A stretch of DNA of 5,186 bases from Chloroflexota bacterium (lineage in GTDB: Bacteria > Chloroflexota > Dehalococcoidia > SZUA-161 > SpSt-899): NCBI GenBank assembly GCA_018725425.1, contig QLUL01000098.1:1-5186 (forward strand). The letters run 5' to 3'. This document shows positions 1-5,186 of this stretch, in pieces (position 1 is the first letter of the stretch; every line of letters starts with the position of its first letter). The translations under genes and the position numbers were made by a program. Under the pieces are notes generated by a model. It was given only the letters and a program-made list of their open reading frames with translations, was not told where the DNA came from and did not search any database.

Positions 1-706
1 ACTGGTTGGGTATAAGTACGACAGCACAGCCACATAAAATTGCCTCATAAATAATAATTGAGAATTCATAGATATAAAGAATTTTAGCCGACTTAAGAAC
101 TTCCAAGGTCTGACTGTAGCTGCTCAGTGTGCGGGGTGAGATTTCAATCGCATCTGGACCAAAGTCACGCAACAAACCACCGAAACGAGTGTAGCGATTA
201 TCGTAGAATGCGATCTTGCTTCGTTTGGCCTGTGGAAGACGTCCGGAAGTGATCGAAGCCAAGTCCGATAATGGCAGTCGAAGAAGAGGCACATCATCCA
301 GACAGTCGCGGTGATAGGCATAAAGTAAATCCGTGCCTCCGAAACTTAGGGTTCCACCAAAATAACCTGGTTTATTGAGATAGTAGCACACGGTCTGCCC
401 TATCTGCAAAGGCGTGCCCTTAAATGCCTCGCAGTACACAACAATAGGCTTGCGGCCGCTTTTATAGTGAGCGAGCTTGACTGCATCGTTGAGCTGCGGC
501 GTCCAGAGCCCTGGGCCGAGCGTAGGGCTGTCCACATAAGACTCATACCCCATTTGGTTGAGCAGGCTGCACAGTTGGTGCAGCAAGCGCACACCGGAGG
601 AACGGTGGTCGTAGGCTGGGGCTACGATGTAGTAGGGCTGCCTACGATGCCGATACAGGCTGGAGCATGGTAGCGAGTGGGCAGGCAGTTTGCGATCGAT
701 ATCCAA
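1..706 (-). CDS. Glycosyltransferase-like protein, 3' end cut by left window edge
   Basis: The minus-strand frame is open from 727 to the left edge without a stop, so the gene runs out of the window; 235 codons are visible from a TTG start at 706-704. TTG is chosen because GGAG lies 7 bases upstream (717-714) and the first in-frame ATG (553-551) falls at residue 52, inside the conserved N-terminal domain. Residues 25-60 (YYIVAPAYDHRSSGVRLLHQ onward to YVD) look like the first Rossmann half of a GT4/GT-B-like enzyme: beta strand, glycine/serine loop, long helix. Residues 87-114 (IVVYCEAFKGTPL, then LNKPG) match a block I recall from polysaccharide-cluster glycosyltransferases. Residues 209-234 (ILYIYEFSIIIYEAILCGCAVVLIPN) resemble the donor-binding E-x7-E region followed by a CGCPVV-like loop. 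It would move a sugar from a nucleotide donor in the cytoplasm or at the inner membrane; donor and acceptor cannot be told. The last ~120 bases are much more AT-rich than the neighbouring genes. The coding call is firm, the glycosyltransferase call fairly firm, the exact start uncertain. Confidence 0.82.
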   Translation of the reverse strand, partial: MDIDRKLPAHSLPCSSLYRHRRQPYYIVAPAYDHRSSGVRLLHQLCSLLNQMGYESYVDSPTLGPGLWTPQLNDAVKLAHYKSGRKPIVVYCEAFKGTPLQIGQTVCYYLNKPGYFGGTLSFGGTDLLYAYHRDCLDDVPLLRLPLSDLASITSGRLPQAKRSKIAFYDNRYTRFGGLLRDFGPDAIEISPRTLSSYSQTLEVLKSAKILYIYEFSIIIYEAILCGCAVVLIPNQ

Positions 707-713
707 TTGAAAA

Positions 714-717
714 CTCC
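714..717 (-). promoter_or_regulatory. Shine-Dalgarno GGAG for the TTG-start glycosyltransferase gene
   Basis: On the minus strand GGAG (717-714) is followed by seven bases and then TTG (706-704). This spacing is ideal for ribosome binding and is the main reason for choosing the TTG start. Two nearby ATGs (723-721 and 719-717) open other frames that stop after 33 and 25 codons, so they do not lead into the long frame. Confidence 0.55.
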
Positions 718-761
718 ATTCATTCGATTATGGCCGGGAGCAGCCAGGCCAAGAAGGTACC

Positions 762-779
762 GGAGGAAGCATAGCCTCC
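762..779. repeat. Short imperfect hairpin (GGAGG / CCTCC) in the gap
   Basis: Plus-strand GGAGG at 762-766 pairs with CCTCC at 775-779 around an 8-base loop. Five G/C-rich pairs could form a small hairpin in the leader of the glycosyltransferase mRNA. No U-tract follows, so it is not a typical terminator; it could equally be chance. Confidence 0.2.
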
Positions 780-824
780 CCAGTCATACTGGATGCCATA
801 GTGTAACCTTGAAGCAAAGCCTCT

Positions 825-1793
825 TTAGCCATGCCGTGCCGCCTCGCGGATCGAATCCTGCAGTGAAAACTGAAGCTGCAGCCCGAGTTCGGAGCGTGCT
901 TTTTCAGTGTTTGGCAGGTAAAAAGCGCGGGTGCTCAAGCTATCTACCTGGCCCAGGACTTTGACCGGCTTGTGGGGTGCCAACAAATCTCGCACCAAAT
1001 GAGCCAACTGAGAAATTGAAACTGCCTGCTCCGAACCCACGTTGTAGGCTTGCGCGCTGCAGCCACGCTGCAACAACACCAGCAGCCAATGTGCCAAGTC
1101 GCGTTGATCCATGTAGGAGCGCAAAGCAGAGCCGTCGCCATGAACTATAATGGCATCGTTATGCAATGCATCATGAATGAAATTGCCAATCGCAAAATGC
1201 ACTTGTTGCGGCAGATCACGCCCGACAAATGCAAAGCAACGCGCAATCACCACCTCCAGGCGCTGCTGGTAGAGCGCACACAAATGTTCCGCAGTGAGTT
1301 TGGCTACATTGAAAACCTGGTTTGGCTGCAAAGGGTCAGGCATGGTCAGGCAGGTCTCGCTCACACCCGTCGCAGCTTCAATGGTGCCATAGACCCCGCC
1401 AGAGCTGGTAAGCAAAAAACGCTGCGCCCCGGTGGCAACGGCCAAATCAAGCACATTGCGGGTTCCGGTTACCACCTGGTCAAAGCGCTCCAAGGCACTA
1501 AGTTGCGGCCCCAGGGTTGAATCGGCGGCAGCGTGCAGCACATGGCTAAAGCGCCCTTGCCAGGGCAAGCTGCTAGGCTGCAAAATATCGCCGCCATGCA
1601 GGCGCAGGCCAGGCAGTTGAGACAATTCCGGGTGCCGTGCCGCAAAGGTGGCAGGGTTGCGGCTCAATAGCGTGACACGGCCTAATAAATCTGGCTTGGC
1701 TTGCCAGTGGCGCAGCAGTGCCAAGCCGAAAAAACCGGTGCCGCCAGTTAGTAGCAGATGCGAGTCGGCGTGGAAAGCAAAATCAGAGTTCAT
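825..1793 (-). CDS. NAD-dependent epimerase/dehydratase (extended SDR), nucleotide-sugar modifying
   Basis: This 322-residue protein has the normal length for an extended SDR. The N-terminal Rossmann fold has TGGTGFFG (residues 16-23, GxxGxxG type), GDI at 68-70, HAAA at 87-90 and TGTRN at 109-113, all usual NAD(P)-binding landmarks. SSGGVYG (130-136) supplies the catalytic Ser (S131). The YxxxK motif reads FNVAK (161-165): Lys is present but Tyr is replaced by Phe (TTC at 1313-1311). The C-terminal substrate domain has HGDGSALRSYMD (218-229) with the usual nucleotide-contacting Arg, and YNVGSEQAVSISQL (250-263). Such enzymes act in the cytoplasm on NDP-sugars as epimerases, dehydratases or keto-reductases; the exact reaction is unclear, and the Phe could mean an altered or lost redox step. 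ATG at 1793-1791 is chosen because it sits just ahead of the first beta strand. It overlaps the upstream methyltransferase gene by 11 bases, and with no clear Shine-Dalgarno, translation is probably coupled. Confidence 0.93.
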   Translation of the reverse strand: MNSDFAFHADSHLLLTGGTGFFGLALLRHWQAKPDLLGRVTLLSRNPATFAARHPELSQLPGLRLHGGDILQPSSLPWQGRFSHVLHAAADSTLGPQLSALERFDQVVTGTRNVLDLAVATGAQRFLLTSSGGVYGTIEAATGVSETCLTMPDPLQPNQVFNVAKLTAEHLCALYQQRLEVVIARCFAFVGRDLPQQVHFAIGNFIHDALHNDAIIVHGDGSALRSYMDQRDLAHWLLVLLQRGCSAQAYNVGSEQAVSISQLAHLVRDLLAPHKPVKVLGQVDSLSTRAFYLPNTEKARSELGLQLQFSLQDSIREAARHG

Positions 1794-2976
1794 GGGCAGG
1801 CATATACAGGGGAAGCAGAGGGTTGCCACACTGCTGCCGCAAAGTGGCTGCCATGGCGCGCTCCGAGCGATAGGAGGACAGCAGCAGCGGAACGCCAGGG
1901 TATGCCGCCAGTGCAGCAGGTGCCTGAATCTGCCAGCGGCCCCAGGGCTGGCCCTGCAGATTCGGGTTGGCATCAAACAGGGCCAACAGATTATTTTGCT
2001 GATCGGCACTCATGGCAGGTACCAGACGCGCACTGTGCGAGCCAGCACCGTAGAGAATGAAAGGATGATCTGGAACTTTGCTTAAAACTGCACGCATTCG
2101 TTTGCCAGAACCTTGCAAATAGGCATCAAAAACCAGGCTGGCCGAGTGTTCAGATTCAGCAACAAAGTTGCTTACTCGAACCCAAGGTACTTCTGCCCAG
2201 GCAAACAGAGCGCCACTACCCAATTCAGGCAATTCCAGCCACTCGGTTTGCAACAGACGCAAACCCAAAGAGCCAAGCAAATTGTGCAAGCTGGCACGCG
2301 AAAAATACTGGATGTGCTCAAGCGAAAGTTCACCAAAGGGCTCGCCCTGGTCGGCGTCAAACAACTCCAGTGCCGGAACCTCGATCAACAACTGCGCGCC
2401 AGGGCGCAAGTGCGAGCACAGGTGCGAAAAATCTCGATAAAGCTCGGGTAAGTGCTCCAGCACAGCAAGCAAACATAGCAAGTCCACCTGGCCTAAATCT
2501 ACAATTTCAGGCGCATTGGCAATCGTGCCTTGTTTGATGCAATCCAGGTCGTACAAATGCTGCGCCGCAGCGGCTGCTTTGGGTGCCGGATCGAGGCCGG
2601 TCAGATTCACCCAGCCTGCTCCACGCAGCGCTGCCAAAAATGCACCCGAGCCACAGCCCAGATCAAGAATGCGCGCTTGAGAATCAAGTTGGCGCAACCC
2701 GCACAGGTGCACGGCAGCCGCCACCCGCTGCCGATCCAGGGCAGAGCAAGGGCCCTGCAGATCGTACTTGGATAAGGTGCTGTAATAACTCTGGTAACTG
2801 TCCGTGGCAGGAAGCCGGTCAGCAAAATGAAAACCGCACTTTTGGCAGCGCGCAACTTGGTAGCTCAGGTCAATTCCTGCAACAGGCACCAAGGTGTTGC
2901 GGTGCAGTGGAGTGGCAGCAGAATGGCGGCAGACCGGGCAAGCTCGCTGCACCTGATGCGCAGAAAAATCATTCAT
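1783..2976 (-). CDS. Class I SAM methyltransferase with zinc-ribbon and C-terminal Rossmann-like module; probable sugar C-methyltransferase
   Basis: The 397-residue protein has three parts. Residues 13-47 hold CPVC and CQKC, a four-cysteine zinc-ribbon-like module. Residues ~100-240 are the SAM domain: ILDLGCGSGAF (103-113, motif I), LTGLDP with the acidic D129, VLEHLPELYRDF (172-183), a GAQLLIEVP strand (193-201) and HIQYFSRASL (221-230). Residues ~305-397 form a second nucleotide-fold module with YGAGSHSARL (309-318) and FDANPNLQGQPWG (334-346). Zinc module, SAM domain and C-terminal Rossmann-like domain in this order recall deoxysugar C-methyltransferases (Methyltransf_13/_11/_14 type), which methylate a carbon of a keto-sugar nucleotide. 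The cysteine spacing is not a textbook match, so an O-methyltransferase remains possible. ATG at 2976-2974 is preferred because GGGG lies six bases upstream; an in-frame ATG at 2988 would add four residues. It overlaps the FkbM gene by 8 bases and the SDR gene by 11, so it is an internal operon gene. Confidence 0.9.
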   Translation of the reverse strand: MNDFSAHQVQRACPVCRHSAATPLHRNTLVPVAGIDLSYQVARCQKCGFHFADRLPATDSYQSYYSTLSKYDLQGPCSALDRQRVAAAVHLCGLRQLDSQARILDLGCGSGAFLAALRGAGWVNLTGLDPAPKAAAAAQHLYDLDCIKQGTIANAPEIVDLGQVDLLCLLAVLEHLPELYRDFSHLCSHLRPGAQLLIEVPALELFDADQGEPFGELSLEHIQYFSRASLHNLLGSLGLRLLQTEWLELPELGSGALFAWAEVPWVRVSNFVAESEHSASLVFDAYLQGSGKRMRAVLSKVPDHPFILYGAGSHSARLVPAMSADQQNNLLALFDANPNLQGQPWGRWQIQAPAALAAYPGVPLLLSSYRSERAMAATLRQQCGNPLLPLYMPAHEL

Positions 2977-4069
2977 TCGCAACCCCATACAGCACCAGGT
3001 CAAAGCTGTTGTATGTGTGTTGGCGCAAATAAAATCTGTAGCCGGAGCAGATCGAGTCGATCAGATCGGGCAGCACCCACAAATCATCTGGGCGGTGGTA
3101 GGCTGATATAGCCAATACCGGGCGCGAATTGCGCAGGGTATTGCCAGCACCCTGCAGCGCTGCAGCTTCTGCGCCTTCGATGTCCAGTTTGATCAGGTCG
3201 ATCCGCTCACCGCAAAGAAAATCATCTATGGCAACGGTGGCAATCGAATGGGTTCCGGCATGGTTGATGTGGGCAGAGGCACCTTGGTCGCCAGCAAAAT
3301 GCAGCAACGCATAGCGGTCACTCAAGGCCAGTGGCAAACAATAGGATCGAAGCTGCAGGCTGCGCACGTTTTGCGTCAGCTTGGTATAGTTTTCAACGTC
3401 GGGCTCAAATAACCAGGCGCATTCAACGGGTGCGTGTTTGAGCAAAAGCTGCAGGCTGTCGCCGTTGTAGGCTCCGCCATCGAGGTAGCGCACGGGTGTG
3501 CTGCGCTGCTCTGGCAAGGTGATTTCATTGAAATACTGTGGCATCTCGTGCCGAAAGCTGCTGTAGCCCAAATCCAGCCCCATGCGAAACGCCACCACGC
3601 GCTCTAGGCATAGCCGGCTGGCATCATCGGCCAGGCGGCTGTGGATGCGGCGCAAATCATCAGCGTGCTTGACCAAGTATTGTGGACTTGCAAGCCAGTA
3701 GCGCCAGCCTAGCCAGGCCTCAAGTTGCACATAGCTGCTCCAGAGGTTTACTACAGTTTGAAAACCAGCGGCCTTTGCCAACTGCACCAGGCTATCCAGG
3801 GGCGTTGCACAGTTGTGGATACCGATCAGCAGTGGGTAATTCAGATCGGCAGCTTGCAGCTCGCCCCAGCTTCGCACCGGAAGTTCATCAACGCAGCGCT
3901 GCTCTGGTTTGCTTTGCACAAATCCGCGCACCTTTAGTCCAAATTTTAAGCCAGCCTTGGCCAAATCGCGGCCGTAACCGCCACAGCCAAAAATCCAAAC
4001 CTCCTGGCCTGGCAGCAAAAGGGTCTGTGCTGCCAAGCCTTGGCTTAATGAGCTGATCCAGTCGCTCAT
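2969..4069 (-). CDS. FkbM-family methyltransferase with N-terminal Rossmann-like domain
   Basis: This 366-residue protein has two domains. Residues ~23-110 (VWIFGCGGYGRDLAKAG at 24-40, then a strand LLIGIHN at 80-86) form a nucleotide-binding-like fold resembling the modules attached to sugar-modifying enzymes. Residues ~190-362 are an FkbM SAM methyltransferase: YLDGGAYNGDSLQLLL (195-210, motif I), LFEPDVENYTKL (220-231), VAIDDF (279-284) and the family signature IDLIKLDIEGAEAAALQGA (290-308), followed by AYHRPDDLW (323-331) and LYGV (360-363). FkbM enzymes are usually SAM-dependent O-methyltransferases, many in glycan or polyketide clusters; here a sugar hydroxyl is the likely acceptor, which is inferred from context. 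Its ATG shares an ATGA overlap with the stop of the ThDP-enzyme gene (4069-4066). No good Shine-Dalgarno is visible, so coupled translation is expected. Its stop overlaps the next gene by 8 bases. Confidence 0.93.
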   Translation of the reverse strand: MSDWISSLSQGLAAQTLLLPGQEVWIFGCGGYGRDLAKAGLKFGLKVRGFVQSKPEQRCVDELPVRSWGELQAADLNYPLLIGIHNCATPLDSLVQLAKAAGFQTVVNLWSSYVQLEAWLGWRYWLASPQYLVKHADDLRRIHSRLADDASRLCLERVVAFRMGLDLGYSSFRHEMPQYFNEITLPEQRSTPVRYLDGGAYNGDSLQLLLKHAPVECAWLFEPDVENYTKLTQNVRSLQLRSYCLPLALSDRYALLHFAGDQGASAHINHAGTHSIATVAIDDFLCGERIDLIKLDIEGAEAAALQGAGNTLRNSRPVLAISAYHRPDDLWVLPDLIDSICSGYRFYLRQHTYNSFDLVLYGVANE

Positions 4070-5186
4070 GATGGCCGGGATTGAATTTGAGCCAAGGTGG
4101 TGCGCACATCGAGCAGCGCAGCGGGGTCGAGAAAGGGGAACATATCATCTAGCTCCGGGGTGCTGAACTGGCCATTGGAATCTAGTCTGGATTTGCAGCG
4201 CGGCTCGAAATTTTGCTTCGGGTCAACGATTAAGTTCAGCAGCAGCGGCCCATTTGATTGCAACAACTCAGCGAGCCGATCCAGGTCTGCCACCGAGGCG
4301 ATGGTGGCGGCCTCGATGCCGTAGGCCCGTGCAACCTGGCAAAAATCGGGAAATTCGACTCCGCTGGCTGGGTTGGCGCCAATCACGCGCCCAAAGAAAT
4401 TTTCATGCGTTTGTGAAATGCTGATATAGCCCGCGTTGTTGAGCACCAGGATGATAATTGGCAACTGGCTGGTTTTGAGGGTCTGCAATTCTTGGATGTT
4501 CATCTGCAGGCTGCCATCACCGGCAAAACAGAGTACCCGCCCCGGATGGTGCGCCCGTGCGGCACCCAAGGCGGCAGGCAGGTCGTAGCCCATAGAGGCC
4601 GAGCCCGAATTGCTGAACATGCGGTTGTTTGGCCCCAAGCGGCCGATCTGAAACGGAATGATGCAGGCCGAGGCATTGCCACAGACCACCACGTCATCCG
4701 GGCGCAACTGCTTGAAAATGCGATCCACCACAGCATAGGGGTTCAGGGCGGCATGGGGTGCTTGCGGGTGCTCATGGCGCACATCGAAACGCTGCCCCAG
4801 TTCGCGCACCCACGCCAGCCAGGGACTGAAATTGGGCACAACCTGCCCTTGCAGGGCTTGCTCTAGGGCGGAAATAAACTGCTTGGCATCGCATTGCAGA
4901 CGCAGATCGACAGGTACGCCGGGTTTGTTGAGTTCGGCTGAGTCGATATCGACTTGCACCACAAAGGCATTTTTTGCAAAAGCATCCCAGTTGTAACTGC
5001 TTTGGCGGATGTTCAAGCGCGAACCGATGACCAAAACCCAGTCAGCCGCTTGCAGGGCGAAATTGCCTGGGCGTGTGCCTATGGTACCCGGTCTCCCGGC
5101 ATACAGAGGGTGGTCAGACGCAATCAGGTCGTGGGTCCAGGCCGTGGCCATAGGCAAACCATGGGTTTCACACAGTTGCAGCAGGT
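4066..5186 (-). CDS. Thiamine-diphosphate enzyme, acetolactate-synthase-like, N-terminus cut by right window edge
   Basis: The frame is open to the right edge, giving 373 visible residues of a family usually 550-600 long, so roughly the first 200 (pyrimidine domain with the catalytic Glu) lie outside. The visible part starts in the central domain (GTIGTRPGNFALQAADWVLV, then IGSRLNIRQ and VVQVDIDSAEL), which in the acetolactate-synthase group can carry FAD. The C-terminal ThDP domain has NSGSASMGYDLPAALGAARA, then GDGSLQMNIQELQTL (GDGS at 4521-4510) with the NN of the metal/ThDP motif 24 residues on, and the tail PELDDMFPFLD, similar to the C-terminal EMxPF region of acetolactate synthases. 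These enzymes decarboxylate pyruvate or a related 2-ketoacid and transfer the C2 unit. Amid sugar-modifying genes, the best candidate role is a YerE-like carboligase that adds a two-carbon branch to a keto-sugar nucleotide. A housekeeping acetolactate synthase is less likely, because no small regulatory subunit or ilv gene lies downstream. Its TGA overlaps the FkbM ATG (ATGA). Confidence 0.93.
   Translation of the reverse strand, partial: LLQLCETHGLPMATAWTHDLIASDHPLYAGRPGTIGTRPGNFALQAADWVLVIGSRLNIRQSSYNWDAFAKNAFVVQVDIDSAELNKPGVPVDLRLQCDAKQFISALEQALQGQVVPNFSPWLAWVRELGQRFDVRHEHPQAPHAALNPYAVVDRIFKQLRPDDVVVCGNASACIIPFQIGRLGPNNRMFSNSGSASMGYDLPAALGAARAHHPGRVLCFAGDGSLQMNIQELQTLKTSQLPIIILVLNNAGYISISQTHENFFGRVIGANPASGVEFPDFCQVARAYGIEAATIASVADLDRLAELLQSNGPLLLNLIVDPKQNFEPRCKSRLDSNGQFSTPELDDMFPFLDPAALLDVRTTLAQIQSRPS

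Larger units (their letters stand above)
707..824. other. Intergenic gap between the SDR and glycosyltransferase genes
   Basis: This 118-base gap is the only break in an otherwise overlapping gene run. On the minus strand it holds the GGAG of the next gene, a weak inverted repeat (762-779) and a CATAAT hexamer (732-727) with no good -35 partner. The SDR frame stays open for 34 codons after its TAA (to a TGA at 722-720). A second frame contains a 23-codon ORF (799-728) that starts with ATG seven bases after AAGG. Neither peptide is recognised. There is no T-run after any stem, so no intrinsic terminator is supported, and the downstream gene may simply be co-transcribed with the SDR gene. Confidence 0.5.

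Noticed and set aside
124..594. Two minus-strand open frames (124-321 and 400-594) as small genes
   Set aside because: They lie out of frame inside the longer open frame 706-1, which carries the glycosyltransferase-like motifs; their own peptides are Cys/Ser/Arg-rich and shadow-like.
727..755. Promoter with CATAAT (732-727) as -10 box upstream of the glycosyltransferase gene
   Set aside because: The hexamer matches TATAAT at five of six positions, but spacings of 16-18 give no acceptable -35 element, and a start near 720 would leave only a very short leader.
731..779. Intrinsic terminator after the SDR gene
   Set aside because: Only weak stems (TGGC/GCCA at 731-746 and GGAGG/CCTCC at 762-779) are present and neither is followed by a T-run on either strand.
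1050..1520. Plus-strand open frame of 156 codons
   Set aside because: It lies fully antisense to the SDR gene, whose protein has clear conserved motifs; the plus-strand translation shows no recognisable domain.
1794..2009. Longer SDR start at 2009, giving 394 residues
   Set aside because: The extra 72 residues overlap the methyltransferase C-terminal module, are Cys/Pro/Arg-rich and precede a complete SDR Rossmann fold; the ATG at 1793 gives a normal family length.
2583..3032. Plus-strand open frame of 149 codons
   Set aside because: It is antisense to the SAM methyltransferase gene and its translation is low in conserved features, as expected for a shadow frame in GC-rich DNA.
5155..5157. 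TTG at 5157 as the start of the ThDP-enzyme gene
   Set aside because: The frame continues open to the window edge (upstream residues LLQLCETHG), and the visible part lacks the whole N-terminal pyrimidine domain, so this is an internal Leu codon of a partial gene.

Overview
The window is a compact run of five protein-coding genes, all on the minus strand, and it reads as part of a surface-glycan (O-antigen, capsule or exopolysaccharide) or glycosylation cluster of a Gram-negative bacterium. High coding density, moderately high GC (about two thirds GC in a hand-counted 60-base line near 4501), stop/start overlaps and frequent TTG/CTG leucine codons would suit a proteobacterium, possibly a beta-proteobacterium. 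That placement is a guess from composition, as there is no taxonomic marker here.

In transcription order, from high to low coordinates: (1) 5186-4066, the C-terminal two thirds of a thiamine-diphosphate (ThDP) enzyme of the acetolactate-synthase type, cut by the right edge; (2) 4069-2969, an FkbM-family methyltransferase with an extra N-terminal nucleotide-fold domain; (3) 2976-1783, a class I SAM methyltransferase with an N-terminal CxxC/CxxC zinc-ribbon-like module and a C-terminal Rossmann-like module, the architecture of deoxysugar C-methyltransferases; (4) 1793-825, an extended SDR of the NAD-dependent epimerase/dehydratase type; (5) 706-1, a glycosyltransferase-like protein cut by the left edge. 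Genes 1-4 overlap by 4, 8 and 11 bases and are almost certainly co-transcribed and translationally coupled. A 118-base gap separates gene 4 from gene 5. No convincing promoter or intrinsic terminator is visible, so the operon promoter probably lies beyond the right edge.

Genes 1-4 can be joined in one working hypothesis: synthesis of an unusual branched or methylated nucleotide sugar. The ThDP enzyme could transfer a two-carbon unit from pyruvate onto a keto-sugar, as YerE does in yersiniose biosynthesis. The SDR would act on a sugar nucleotide, and the two methyltransferases would add C- or O-methyl groups. The glycosyltransferase-like gene would then use this or a related sugar. The product is inferred, not shown.

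Points worth a second look are: the SDR has Phe where the catalytic Tyr of the YxxxK motif is expected; the glycosyltransferase-like frame has no ATG in its first 51 codons and seems to start at a TTG with a well-placed Shine-Dalgarno; GC drops sharply at the left end; and the 118-base gap keeps protein-like open reading in two frames. No RNA genes, CRISPR arrays, insertion sequences or plus-strand genes are supported.
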